From Dehalococcoidia bacterium (GTDB lineage: Bacteria > Chloroflexota > Dehalococcoidia > SpSt-223): a stretch of 64,000 bases of DNA. The notes under the pieces were generated by a model that did no database searches, had not been told where the DNA came from, and saw only the letters and a program-made list of their open reading frames with translations. Below, one piece after another: positions 43,032 to 52,202 of the stretch. The position numbers were made by a program, and so were the translations under genes. Every line of letters starts with the position of its first letter. The first letter of the stretch is position 1. The stretch spans positions 265,008 through 329,007 of the forward strand of contig JANWZD010000001.1 of NCBI GenBank assembly GCA_025054935.1. Reading direction: 5' to 3'.

Positions 43032-44627
43032 GTGGTCGAGACTCAAGCGAAGCCGCTACCGCCGCCGGTGCAGCCGGACCATCCCGACCGTCCAGCTTCT
43101 CGCCGCGCGCTCGATCGGGGTGTCCTGCTGGCAGCGCTGCTGACGCTGTTCGCGATAGGACCGCTGTTCTATCCCGGGTTCTTTCTCTCTGAGCGCGGCC
43201 TGATCGTGCCCTACGAGGTTGTGGGCCTCGCGGAGCGCCCAAGCCCCACGTGGCTTCCTCGACTTGCCGACGACCCGACGCTCGCTCAAGGACCTGCACC
43301 CTACTGGGCAGCCCGCATCTTGCTGCTCGCTGGCCTCTCTCCGAGCGGGGCAGTCAAGGCAGTGTTTGGGGGCAGCCTCATCCTCGCCGCAGTCGGCGTC
43401 TACATCTTGGCGCGGCGCGTTGTCCGCGCACCGCGCGACCAGCCCGAGCCCGTCTGCTGGCCGGCGCTGGTCGCCGCCGCGATCGTCGCCGCGCTTCCCG
43501 CTCTCGCCGACGCACTCTACGTTCGCGGCAACCTTGCCGAAGTCTGGGCGCTCGGCCTGCTCCCCTTCGCGCTCTGGACCAGCCTCGCCGCAGCGCGCGT
43601 CGTTGGGGAGGAGCGCGAGCCAGACGTGCCCACAATCGTGATCGGAGCCGTGCTGTGGGCAGCAATTGGGCTCGCCCATGTCGGGCTGATGCTCGCCGGG
43701 CTGTTTGTGCTGGCGGCGCTGCGCCCTCGCCCGGAGGGATGGACCGGCCCGGCAGGCGGGGTCGTCCTCGCCGGCGCAGTGTGGCTGGTGATCGCTGCTC
43801 GTCACCCGATTACGCTCGGGATGCCGCCAGCTCCCCCGCTTGACCTCGCGCAGGTCTTCGCCCCGCCTTTCTCCCCCGCCGCCGCCCGCTCGCTCGGTCC
43901 GGTCGCCGCGATTCTCCTTCTCCTCTCCGTGGCGCCGCTCGGCGTCCGTCGGCCGGCTGCGCTTGCGCTCGCTGCGGCCGCACTGATCGCGCTTTCCCTG
44001 TCGTTCGCTGCGCCGATTTGGCAGCGCCTTCCTGCGCTCCTCAGCTCGCCTTCGCAGCTCCTCGGCGTCGCCGGCATTGCGCTTGCCGTCGCGGGAGCGC
44101 AGCTCGTTCGCGCGCTCGATCTCGGACGGCCGATGGCCGCCACTGCGCTTGCGGTGATGGCGCTCGTCGCGGGCGCGCCCGTCTTCGCGGCGCAGCCGCT
44201 CGCCGTTCGCGAGCCGACCAGCTTCACTCCGTACCTAGTTGACCGCGACATCCTGCTCCTTGAAGCGAGCCTGCAGGCCGAAGACGTTCGGCCGGGCGGG
44301 ACGCTGACGGTCGTCCTCGTCTGGCAGGGACGCCGGCCGATCGGCCGCGACTTGACCGTGTTCACCCATCTCCAGAACAGTGCCCACGTGGTGGTAGCGC
44401 AGCATGACGGTCCGCCCGTCGAGGGGAAGCGGCCGACAAGCGGCTGGCGTCCCGGCGAGCCCCACCTCGACCTCCATCCGATCCGCATTCCTTCCCCGCT
44501 GCCGCCGGGGCGCTATCAGGTGGTAGCCGGGATGTATCTCCCGGCAACGGGCGACCGCGTCGGGATCCTCGCGCCGAACGGGCGAACGTCGGACGCGATC
44601 ATGCTCGGGGAGATTGAGATCCGATGA
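43032..44627 (+). CDS. Polytopic membrane protein, PTPS_related / GT-C-like, with beta-sandwich tail
   Basis: The protein has 531 residues. The N-terminus is cytosolic (Pro-rich), then about 11 helices. Loops such as LYVRGNLAEVWALGLLPFALW match the R-G-x-L-x-E-x-x-A segment of the next two proteins and of the PTPS_related (PF10131) family. The C-terminal outside domain (about 405-525: GGTLTVVLVWQGRRP, DLTVFTHLQNS, SGWRPGEPHLDLHPI) is shared with the genes at 24683 and 53135. The family is thought to be membrane glycosyltransferase-like. GTG start, and the stop overlaps the next ATG (ATGA). Confidence 0.75.
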   Translation: MVETQAKPLPPPVQPDHPDRPASRRALDRGVLLAALLTLFAIGPLFYPGFFLSERGLIVPYEVVGLAERPSPTWLPRLADDPTLAQGPAPYWAARILLLAGLSPSGAVKAVFGGSLILAAVGVYILARRVVRAPRDQPEPVCWPALVAAAIVAALPALADALYVRGNLAEVWALGLLPFALWTSLAAARVVGEEREPDVPTIVIGAVLWAAIGLAHVGLMLAGLFVLAALRPRPEGWTGPAGGVVLAGAVWLVIAARHPITLGMPPAPPLDLAQVFAPPFSPAAARSLGPVAAILLLLSVAPLGVRRPAALALAAAALIALSLSFAAPIWQRLPALLSSPSQLLGVAGIALAVAGAQLVRALDLGRPMAATALAVMALVAGAPVFAAQPLAVREPTSFTPYLVDRDILLLEASLQAEDVRPGGTLTVVLVWQGRRPIGRDLTVFTHLQNSAHVVVAQHDGPPVEGKRPTSGWRPGEPHLDLHPIRIPSPLPPGRYQVVAGMYLPATGDRVGILAPNGRTSDAIMLGEIEIR

Positions 44628-46462
44628 AGCGGCTCGTCGTTCTCCTTTCGCTTTTCGCGATCGCGCCGCTTCTGCATCCGCTCTACTTCTGGGGCGCCCA
44701 CGACGGACGGCACTCGGTCTACTTTCTGGTGCAGTTCGACCGCTCGATCCGCGATGGGATCCTCTGGCCCCGCTGGGCGCCGGACTTCACCTTCGGCTAC
44801 GGCTACCCGATCTTCAACATCTACGCGCCGCTTGCCTACTTTATCGGCGAAGCGTTCCATCTTCTCGGCTTCGACCCCGTGACCGCAGTCAAGATCGTCT
44901 TCGGCTTGAGCGTCGTCCTGAGCGGGCTCACCATGTACTGGTTCGCGAAGGACGCAATCGGCGCGCGCGGCGCAGTGCTCGCCGCCGTCGTCTACATGTA
45001 TGTCCCTTACCGGATCGTCGACATCTACGTCCGCGGGGCGCTCTCGGAAAGCGTCGCCTTCGTCTTCCTTCCGCTCGTGCTCGGCGCCTTCCGCAGGCTG
45101 CTCGCGGCTGCCGAGCTTCGGCTCGTCTACGGCGCCGGCCCAGCCGCGCCCCATCTTGCGCCCCGCGCCCTCGTCGCCGCAGTGGCGCTCGCAGGGCTGA
45201 TCTTGACTCACACCCTCGCCCTGACGATGCTGCCGATCGCGGCCCTCTACGTCGCGTGGCATCTTCTTCGCATCGGGCGCTCGCTCTGGGCCGATGGACA
45301 GCGGCCGTTCAGCGCGGTTCGGTCGCTGCTGCCCGCCGCAGGATGGAGCTTGGCAGCTGGCGTCGCGGCGCTGGGATTGTCGGCGATCTTCTGGGTTCCG
45401 CTTGCCTTCGAGTACTCCTTCGTCCGCGTTGACCAGTGGACCACCGCCGACTATGACTACCGCAATCATTTCGTCTACCCGCATCAGCTGCTCTCATCGT
45501 TTTGGGGCTACGGGCTGTCACGTCCCGGCCCAGATGACGACATGCCATTCCAGCTCGGGGTAGCCGCTCTTGCGCTGGCGCTGGTCGGCCTAATCGCGAA
45601 CCGCCAGCCGGGGATCACCGCGGACCGCCTCTTCTTTGCCCTGCTTGGCGGCGGAGCGATCGTGCTGATGCTGCCGGCCGCCGCTCCGCTCTGGGAAGCG
45701 CTTGGACTCGCCTCGCTCCTGCAATTCCCTTGGCGAATGCTCGGCTGGAGCGCGCTCGCGCTCGCCTTCCTTGCCGGCCTTGCGGCGACAGGCGACCCAG
45801 CAGGCAGCGACCGAACCGCGGACGCCCGCGATCGCGTCGGGCTCGGCGCCCTCCTCCTCGTGGTCGTCATCGCCGCGGCGCCGTTTCTCTCCCCGCCGAT
45901 GATCGAGCCCGCGGAGGGGCCTGTCTCGCTCGGGGCGCTGATGCGCTTTCAGCAAAGCAGCGGCGAACTGGTCGGACTGACGCGCTGGAACCAGATCAAG
46001 CCGACAGGGTCGCCGCTGAAGCCGCTCTACGAGGCGGGCCTGCCGATCACGTCGAAAGTCGATCCCACGACACTCCCTGCCGGCGCGAGCGCGGAGACAC
46101 TGCGTCATACGACAGTCCTCGATGAAGTACGCGTTTGGTCGCCGGAGCCGTTCCGGCTCGGCTTCTATACCCAGCACTATCCGGGCTGGACGGCGACGGT
46201 CAACGGCAGCCCAGCCGAGATCGTGCCGACCGGCCCCTATGGGCTGATCACCGTCGACCTGCCCGCGGGAGAATCCATCGTGCGCCTTCAGTTCGTCGAT
46301 ACGCCGCCGCGAACCGTCGGCCAGATTGTGAGCGGCGCGATGGCGCTCGCGCTCGCTGCGCTTGCTGCGTGGTCCTTCTGGAACCAGCAGCGCGCTCGCC
46401 CGTTTTCGGCCGCCTCACCGCCCCGCGCCCCTGGGCCGGCCGAGCCGGGAGGGCACCGGTGA
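44624..46462 (+). CDS. PTPS_related-type membrane protein
   Basis: The protein has 612 residues and around 12 helices. Motifs of the 6-pyruvoyl-tetrahydropterin-synthase-related membrane family: GAHDGRHSVYFLVQFDRSI (about 22-40), GILWPRWAPDFTFGYGYPIFNIYAPLAYF (about 45-75), VYVRGALSESVAF, LQFPWRMLGWSALALAF, and an outside C-terminal domain EPFRLGFYTQHYPGWTATVNG (about 505-530). The YPGW segment is common in membrane proteins that handle polyprenyl-linked sugars. The best-preserved member of the tandem trio. The stop overlaps the next gene by GTGA. Confidence 0.85.
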   Translation: MKRLVVLLSLFAIAPLLHPLYFWGAHDGRHSVYFLVQFDRSIRDGILWPRWAPDFTFGYGYPIFNIYAPLAYFIGEAFHLLGFDPVTAVKIVFGLSVVLSGLTMYWFAKDAIGARGAVLAAVVYMYVPYRIVDIYVRGALSESVAFVFLPLVLGAFRRLLAAAELRLVYGAGPAAPHLAPRALVAAVALAGLILTHTLALTMLPIAALYVAWHLLRIGRSLWADGQRPFSAVRSLLPAAGWSLAAGVAALGLSAIFWVPLAFEYSFVRVDQWTTADYDYRNHFVYPHQLLSSFWGYGLSRPGPDDDMPFQLGVAALALALVGLIANRQPGITADRLFFALLGGGAIVLMLPAAAPLWEALGLASLLQFPWRMLGWSALALAFLAGLAATGDPAGSDRTADARDRVGLGALLLVVVIAAAPFLSPPMIEPAEGPVSLGALMRFQQSSGELVGLTRWNQIKPTGSPLKPLYEAGLPITSKVDPTTLPAGASAETLRHTTVLDEVRVWSPEPFRLGFYTQHYPGWTATVNGSPAEIVPTGPYGLITVDLPAGESIVRLQFVDTPPRTVGQIVSGAMALALAALAAWSFWNQQRARPFSAASPPRAPGPAEPGGHR

Positions 46463-48129
46463 TCGCTCAGTTCGCGCGACGGCTCGACCGGGGGATGGCG
46501 GTCGCCGCGCTCCTCTCGCTGCTCGCTGCTGTGCCGCTGCTCGACGGGCGCGTGGCGGGCGGTGAGGCAGCTGAGCGGAGCCTCGCTGCGCTGATCGCGT
46601 TCGATCGCGCACTGCGCGAGGGCACGCTCTGGTCGCGCTGGGCCGACGAGACGCCGAGCGGTGTCCCGCTGTTCACGGCGCCGCCGCTCGCCTACGCCCT
46701 TGCTGAGGGGGGAGTGCTTCTGGGCATCGGCTATTGGGGCGCCCTGAAGGCCGCGATGATCATCGCCGTGGTCGCCGCTGCGGTCGCGATGTACCTTCTC
46801 GGCCGCCGGCTGTACGGCTCCGTCTCGGGAGTGGTCGCTGCCGTCGTCTTCGTTTATCTCCCCGTTTATCTGTTCGCTGTCTATGAGCGAGCAGCGCTCT
46901 CTGAAGTGGTCGCCTTCGTTTGGCTGCCGCTCATCCCCTGGTCGCTGCTGCAGCTCGAGCCGGCCGCGCGCGGTCGCCCGCGATCGCGGTGGGGAGCGGT
47001 GGGCGCCGTCGCCGTCGCTGGAGGCGTTCTCGGCGCAGGGATGCTGACAGACCCGCTCCTCGTTGCGCTCGTCCTCCCCGTGGCGGCGGCCCTCGTCGCT
47101 TGGCGAGCCGTCGAGGAAGGAGCGCCGCGGCGGGCAGTGGGGTCGATGCTCGGCCGAGCTGGGGCAGCGCTGGCGCTTGCTGCAGGGATAGCGGCAGTCT
47201 GGTGGCTGCCGCTGATCGCTTCCCTTCCTCCATCGAGGCAGCCTGGGCCGGCAGCGGCTGCCGTGAACAGCCCGGCACTGTTCGTACACCCCGTCCAACT
47301 GGTGGCGCCGTACCGCGATGTGCGCGCAGCAGGCGGCGAGTCGGCGCCAGCCCTCGGAGTGCAGCTCGGCATCGCCGCGCTCGGGCTCGGCGGGTTCGCG
47401 CTGGTCGGCAGCCCACTTTCGATCCCGCGTCGTGCGCGGCGGACCGCGACGGTTTTCGCCGCTGCGGCTGCCGCTCTCGCGGCGTTGGCGACGCCGCTCG
47501 CCGCGCCGCTCTGGGCGGCACTCCCGGGCGCCATGCTGATGGAGATCCCGTGGCGCGCGCTCGAGGCGGCGGCGCTGGCGCTGGCCGCGCTCGCGGGAGC
47601 GGCAGCAGCGGGGCTCGAGGAGCGCTTCGGCGACCCCCTGGCGGCGGTGCGCGCAGTCGTGCCGCTGCTCGTTGCCGCCGTTCTCGCCAGTTGGATGCTG
47701 CTTCGTCTCGAGACGGGCCCCGTCCAGCCGGGAGCGGGGTCGCCGCGAGAGGGCGCTAAGGCAGTGTTCTCCTCCCTTCCTGCCGAGCAGGGTCAGCGCA
47801 GCACCGCCTCTCCGCAAGGGCAGCTCGGCGAACCGCTGACTAGCCGGCCTACCAAGACCGGCGACGCTCAGCGGCGGCTTCCTGACAGCAGCGGGGCTCG
47901 CGACGAGGCAGCTGATCATCCCGGCTTGACAGTTCAGGCCGGCGGTCCGGCGGCTGATCATCTCCGCCTCACGCGCGTTGAAGCGCGCGCGGCCGGTGTT
48001 CCGCCGGACGAGGGGGAGATGAGCCGCTTCGACGGAAAGCCGGTTCGTCCCGCTGCTGGGGCCGCTACGCCCTTCGCAGCAGCGCTGACGGCAGTGCTGC
48101 TTGGGACACGGGGTCAGCATGGCAGCTAA
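46459..48129 (+). CDS. Third tandem PTPS_related-like membrane protein, diverged at its C-terminus
   Basis: 556 residues from GTG 46459 (overlaps TGA of the previous gene). The head repeats the family pattern: REGTLWSRWADETPSGVPLFTAPPLAY, YERAALSEVVAFVWLPL, MEIPWRALEAAALAL. The last 120 residues are low-complexity (SSLPAEQGQRSTASPQGQL and more) and lack the YPGW outside domain of its upstream neighbour, so it may be a degraded copy or have a replaced tail. It overlaps the metallopeptidase start by 11 nt. Confidence 0.75.
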   Translation: MIAQFARRLDRGMAVAALLSLLAAVPLLDGRVAGGEAAERSLAALIAFDRALREGTLWSRWADETPSGVPLFTAPPLAYALAEGGVLLGIGYWGALKAAMIIAVVAAAVAMYLLGRRLYGSVSGVVAAVVFVYLPVYLFAVYERAALSEVVAFVWLPLIPWSLLQLEPAARGRPRSRWGAVGAVAVAGGVLGAGMLTDPLLVALVLPVAAALVAWRAVEEGAPRRAVGSMLGRAGAALALAAGIAAVWWLPLIASLPPSRQPGPAAAAVNSPALFVHPVQLVAPYRDVRAAGGESAPALGVQLGIAALGLGGFALVGSPLSIPRRARRTATVFAAAAAALAALATPLAAPLWAALPGAMLMEIPWRALEAAALALAALAGAAAAGLEERFGDPLAAVRAVVPLLVAAVLASWMLLRLETGPVQPGAGSPREGAKAVFSSLPAEQGQRSTASPQGQLGEPLTSRPTKTGDAQRRLPDSSGARDEAADHPGLTVQAGGPAADHLRLTRVEARAAGVPPDEGEMSRFDGKPVRPAAGAATPFAAALTAVLLGTRGQHGS

Positions 48130-48742
48130 GCGCGAGACCGTCGTCGAAATCGACGGCGCAACCGTGATCAAGAGCCGAGCGCGGCGGCGTACTTTCGCTT
48201 GGCGGTGGGTGGATGGAACGCTTGTCCTGCGCGTCCCCGCCCGCGCCTCGAGGGCAGAGATCGAGCGGGTGATTGCGCTCGCTCGCGAACGCGCTGAACG
48301 ACCGTCCCGGCACGCCGCCGATGATGCGACCTTGCGTCAGGAAGCGGAGGCGCTCAACGAGCGGTACTTTGGCGGCGCCTTGCGCATCGCTGCCATCCGC
48401 TACGCCACGATGACCACCCGCCGCGGCAGCTGCACGCCAGCAGCAGGCGAGATCCGGATTAGCCGCCGCCTCGCTCACGTCCCCTCCTGGGTGCGGCAAG
48501 CGGTCATTCATCACGAACTGTGCCATCTGCTTGAGCCTGGTCACGGTCCTGCCTTCCGCGCTCTCGAAGCGCGCTACCCGCTCCGTGCCGAGGCAGAAGA
48601 CTATCTGGCGCTCCTTGAGCGCGGGGCTCGCGGAGCGACACCGCTGTTGCTGTCGGAGGAAGAGCGCGCCGTGCTGCTCGCTCTCCTCAGCCGCACCGGA
48701 GCGCTTCCCTCGCTCCGCGAGCGGCTAGCGGCCGAGGAGTAG
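48119..48742 (+). CDS. YgjP-like zinc metallopeptidase (DUF45)
   Basis: The protein has 207 residues. The N-terminal beta region (VVEIDGATVIKSRARRRTFAW, VDGTLVLRVP) precedes the metal site HHELCHLLEPGHGPAF: H132, E133, H136 and third ligand H142. RYATMTTRRGSCTPAAGEIRISRRL is also typical. The substrate is unknown. ATG 48119 overlaps the stop of the previous gene, so it is the last gene of the membrane-protein operon. It converges on the VOC gene with an 18-nt overlap. Confidence 0.88.
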   Translation: MAAKRETVVEIDGATVIKSRARRRTFAWRWVDGTLVLRVPARASRAEIERVIALARERAERPSRHAADDATLRQEAEALNERYFGGALRIAAIRYATMTTRRGSCTPAAGEIRISRRLAHVPSWVRQAVIHHELCHLLEPGHGPAFRALEARYPLRAEAEDYLALLERGARGATPLLLSEEERAVLLALLSRTGALPSLRERLAAEE

Positions 48743-49726
48743 CTCCGCCGACGCTGCCGGCAGTGGCCCCCAAATCTCAAGGAGGGTCTGCTCAGGGGTT
48801 TCGACGACCGCGACCCGCCGGCCGCAATACACCTCGCCGTCGACGGCGAACGGGGGCGTGAGCAGGCGTCCGCCGCGCGCAAGGGCGACCTGGATCGCCT
48901 CCTCGAGGCGATCGGTAACGACGACCCAAGCGCCCTGGCCGAGCGACCGGCCGGGACGCTGGTGCGGGCGGTTGTCGAGGGAGCGCCACGCCGCATCTGA
49001 GAAGCGCCGAGGCCGGCCTGTCACTTCGAGTCGAGCGGTTGCTGACCCGACCAGGAACGCCATCCGCTGGGCGAACGTCTCCGGCCGGCCAACCATCCGC
49101 GCCATCGCCGGCTGGGCAAACTCGGCATCGTACTGCTCGACAAGGCCGAGCCCGAGCGTTCCCCAGAACGCTTTCGATGCCTCAACATCTTCCGCGCAGA
49201 CAACAACCGAGGTCAGCTCCGTGGCAGCGGCGGCCGGGTCGCGCTCCCAAGCAAGCGTCCGGCGGGGACGGGCAGGGACGACCAAGGTGAGATTCACGTC
49301 GTCTGGGAAGTGGACGAAGCCTTGCTGGACGGTAACCTGATTCGGCGGCTCGCCGAGATGCCACGTCGCCGGCCCGCCGACCCAGACGGCGCCTGCATCG
49401 TCACAGCGCTGACGAGCGACGTCGAGGTCGCGAACGTAGACATCGATGGCGAACAGCCCATAGGCATCGGCGTCGGGAAAGCCGATCGATGCCGGCGCGC
49501 TGCCGGCGAACTGGACGAGATGGACACGACCGCTCTCCGCGCCGGCTGCGGTGAGGACCCGCAGCCGCGCTGCCGAACAGCCCCCCCAAAGGCGCTCGAC
49601 GACTGTTGCCGGAAGGTCTGTCTCGGCGACGGCCTCCCAGCCGAGTGCCGCGCAGTAGCACGACGCGCTCGCCTCGAGATCGCGGACGGTGATGACGACG
49701 GCGTGGATCCCCGCGATGAGCGCCAT
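48725..49726 (-). CDS. VOC-family protein, two glyoxalase-like modules
   Basis: The protein has 333 residues. Two copies of the beta-alpha-beta3 module: HAVVITVRDLEASASCYCAALGW (residues 8-30) and SVVVCAEDVEASKAFWGTLGLGLVEQY (about 172-198). Metal-ligand His is present in the first (H8) but not clearly in the second. Enzymes of this type include extradiol dioxygenases, glyoxalase and fosfomycin thiol transferases. Last gene of the four-gene minus-strand run; its start overlaps the preceding VOC stop by one base (TGATG). Confidence 0.82.
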   Translation of the reverse strand: MALIAGIHAVVITVRDLEASASCYCAALGWEAVAETDLPATVVERLWGGCSAARLRVLTAAGAESGRVHLVQFAGSAPASIGFPDADAYGLFAIDVYVRDLDVARQRCDDAGAVWVGGPATWHLGEPPNQVTVQQGFVHFPDDVNLTLVVPARPRRTLAWERDPAAAATELTSVVVCAEDVEASKAFWGTLGLGLVEQYDAEFAQPAMARMVGRPETFAQRMAFLVGSATARLEVTGRPRRFSDAAWRSLDNRPHQRPGRSLGQGAWVVVTDRLEEAIQVALARGGRLLTPPFAVDGEVYCGRRVAVVETPEQTLLEIWGPLPAASAELLLGR

Positions 49727-50748
49727 CAGTGCCGCGGCCCTTCGGCGATCTGCATCAGCGCCCCGCTCGCCGGGGCATGGACGACCATGGCGCGGCGCCA
49801 GCCCTCCCCCGGCAGGTCGACCACGATCGGCTCGCTGAAAAACTGGACGCCGATGCGGCGGCAGGCTGCCTCGGCAGCAGCAAGGTCGGGGGTGCGGAAG
49901 CCCATCGCGAGATAGCCGATATTGGGGGGCACAGCGCGGCCGACAAGGTCGAGCGCTTCATAGTTCAGCGGCTGGCCAAGGGCGATCTTCCCGAACATGT
50001 GGTCGCCCTTGACGAAGACCGAGTGAGTCCGCGCGTGCGGAGGGAGGTGGAGAAAGCTGTTGCTGACCGGCGACTCGAGCACCGCATCGATCAGGACGCC
50101 CATTCCGAGCACCTCCTGATAGAAGCGCACCGCTGCTGTCATGTCGCGAACGGTGTGAGCGCTGGTGACAACCTCGGTGTAGCCGGTCGGCGTCGTGCCG
50201 TGCTGGTCGAGGTAGCGGCGCATCTCGCCGACGCGGGTGCCTTCTCCGGCCGGCAGCTGGACGAGGTTGATCACGACACCGTCGGGGCCCTCGAACAGCA
50301 CCTCGGTCGGCTCGCCGACAGCGGCAGCGCCCGCGCTCGCAGTGATCACGTGCGCAGTCGGGCGGCTCCATAGCTGGTAGCCGTTTGCCTCGATGTCGCG
50401 CGCCGCGCGGGCGATGTCGTAGGTGTAAAAATTGAGGTTCCAGATCCCGTAGGGACGGTCTTCGCCGGGCCGCCGCACAACCTGCCGGTGCGGGGCGTCG
50501 AACTCAAGCAGGAGGATCCGCCCGACGGTGCTCCCCGGAAAGGCGAGCAGAACGGCGCGGGCGCTCGACCCGGCAGGCAGCCGCCAATGATGCTCGAAGG
50601 CCGGCCCTCTCCAGCAGGTTTCGGGGCTGGCGTCGAGGCCGAGAATATCGCGGTAGAAGGTGAGCGATGACTCCAGCCGCTCAACGCCGACGATCGCGAC
50701 GCTGAGAGGGCTGCCACCCCGCCCAACCTCCTCACTCGTCAAGACCAT
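49726..50748 (-). CDS. VOC-family protein, two glyoxalase-like modules
   Basis: The protein has 340 residues with VOC modules at SVAIVGVERLESSLTFYRDILGLD (about 15-38) and EVVTSAHTVRDMTAAVRFYQEVLGMGV (about 168-195). The metal-ligand pattern is incomplete, so activity cannot be named. AAGGAG lies before ATG 50748; the frame upstream of it is not used. It follows the CopD-like gene by 8 nt and is coupled to the next VOC gene by TGATG. Confidence 0.82.
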   Translation of the reverse strand: MVLTSEEVGRGGSPLSVAIVGVERLESSLTFYRDILGLDASPETCWRGPAFEHHWRLPAGSSARAVLLAFPGSTVGRILLLEFDAPHRQVVRRPGEDRPYGIWNLNFYTYDIARAARDIEANGYQLWSRPTAHVITASAGAAAVGEPTEVLFEGPDGVVINLVQLPAGEGTRVGEMRRYLDQHGTTPTGYTEVVTSAHTVRDMTAAVRFYQEVLGMGVLIDAVLESPVSNSFLHLPPHARTHSVFVKGDHMFGKIALGQPLNYEALDLVGRAVPPNIGYLAMGFRTPDLAAAEAACRRIGVQFFSEPIVVDLPGEGWRRAMVVHAPASGALMQIAEGPRH

Positions 50749-50756
50749 CGCGCTCC

Positions 50757-51458
50757 TTAGATCTTGGCGACCGCGAGGTAGACAATCGCCGCGATCAGCA
50801 CCCAAATGCCCCACACCGAAACGATGGCGCGCAGGGAGGGCTTCCACAGCACAGCTTCGCGTTCGGGGGTGGAGCCGTACTTCACGATTTCACCGACCGC
50901 GGCCCCGATCTGGGGAAGGAGCACCCGCAGGTACACTCCAATCAGAACGATCCCTGCAAACAGAATGAGCTTGAGAGAGAGCCAGAGCGCATTGAATGGG
51001 GCGCCCGGCACGAACAGGGAGAAGACAGCTGCGACGGCGAGGGCGCCTGAGACGAGAACCCGCCACCCGAGGTCGAAGCGGCGGAAGAACTGCTGAAACG
51101 CCGCATGACGGCTGCCGGCAATGTGGCCGTGGGTCACCCAATACTGATGCCAGACGCCGGCGAACCAGAGAACGCCGATGACGGCACTCGCGACGGCTAT
51201 CGCTTCGCCGACCGGCCCTTCAAGCCCCCACTCTCCGCGATAGGTGAGGTAAATGCCCAGCATCAGGAGAAGCACCAGCGCCGAGCGCGGCCCCATATCC
51301 ATCAGGTCGGAGAGGCGGCTCATTGCCAGCCGCGTCGTGATGTGGTAGCGGCTGTTCAGCATACCGTAAAACGAGGCCATCGTCGCGATATCAGTGCCGA
51401 GCCAGATGATCACGAGCAGGATATGCAGCGCCTTCAGCAGTTGATAGTCGAGCGCCAT
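50757..51458 (-). CDS. CopD/DUF2269-like membrane protein
   Basis: The protein has 233 residues with about six helices. The first helix LLKALHILLVIIWLGTDIA has the buried His of CopD/DUF2269-type proteins, and a second His-rich segment HQYWVTHGHIAGSRHAAF (about 125-142) lies in a loop. Such proteins may carry copper or haem; here only the His pattern supports it. Its ATG overlaps the stop of its upstream paralog (TGATG). It precedes the VOC pair. Confidence 0.65.
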   Translation of the reverse strand: MALDYQLLKALHILLVIIWLGTDIATMASFYGMLNSRYHITTRLAMSRLSDLMDMGPRSALVLLLMLGIYLTYRGEWGLEGPVGEAIAVASAVIGVLWFAGVWHQYWVTHGHIAGSRHAAFQQFFRRFDLGWRVLVSGALAVAAVFSLFVPGAPFNALWLSLKLILFAGIVLIGVYLRVLLPQIGAAVGEIVKYGSTPEREAVLWKPSLRAIVSVWGIWVLIAAIVYLAVAKI

Positions 51459-52120
51459 CAGCTCACCTTCAGCACGGCAAGAAAGACGTTGACCACAATC
51501 CCTACCCAGATAATCGCAATGGGGACCCCGATCGCGCGCAGTTGGGCATCGAGACGCGGCTCCCGCTCCTTCTCGCCGCCGGCGATGGCGACAATGGTTG
51601 CGTTCGTCTCGCGTGTCGCCAGCCGCACCCAAACCATGCACGCGACGATAATGCCGAAGATAACCGATTTGAGGTTCAGCCAGAACCATCCGCTCGCGCT
51701 GGCGAGAGCAAGCGCCGCGGGGATGAGGAAGGCGGCCGCGATGCCGAGCCGGATGACCACATCAGCTGCAGCGAGGGGAGCGCCCCACCGCTCGGGGTGG
51801 AAGTGGCCGTAAGCGGTCACCCCTGCCCAGACGAGGCCGACCGCGACGGAGCCCCAGAAGAGCGGCGGCTGCCACTCCGGCGGCAAGGTGACCCAGCGGC
51901 CGACAAGAATGAGGGCAACAGCGACTGGGACGGTGAGCAGCATGCTCACTTGCGGGCCGATATCGAGGAGCCGGCGAAGTCGCCCGAACGCGCCGCGCGC
52001 TTCGAGCGTCAGGTCGCGGTTGCGCATCAACGACCCGCAAGTCGCGACACCGAGGTCGACGCCAAACCACGTCGCGATCAGCAGGATGTGCGCTGTCTTC
52101 AGAAGGGGATACAGCTCCAC
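51458..52120 (-). CDS. CopD/DUF2269-like membrane protein, paralog of its neighbour
   Basis: 220 residues from GTG 52120 (strong AGGAGGG). The helix LLKTAHILLIATWFGVDLGVATC repeats the LLKxxHILLxxxWxGxD signature of the next gene, so the two are tandem duplicates. A Cys follows the helix here. Also six helices, with GHFHPERWG in the middle and LKSVIFGIIVACMVWVRLA near the end. The first gene of the membrane/VOC operon. Confidence 0.65.
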   Translation of the reverse strand: MELYPLLKTAHILLIATWFGVDLGVATCGSLMRNRDLTLEARGAFGRLRRLLDIGPQVSMLLTVPVAVALILVGRWVTLPPEWQPPLFWGSVAVGLVWAGVTAYGHFHPERWGAPLAAADVVIRLGIAAAFLIPAALALASASGWFWLNLKSVIFGIIVACMVWVRLATRETNATIVAIAGGEKEREPRLDAQLRAIGVPIAIIWVGIVVNVFLAVLKVS

Positions 52121-52202
52121 AAACCCTCCTCTGGCGTTCCTATGGTACTCCATTCCGCAACGGCAGCAGCGGAATCCGCTACGATGGGAGAATGGAGGGA
52201 CA

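Noticed and set aside
46288-48171. 627-codon minus-strand open frame over the third PTPS-like gene
   Set aside because: Antisense shadow with Arg/Gly/Gln-rich composition.
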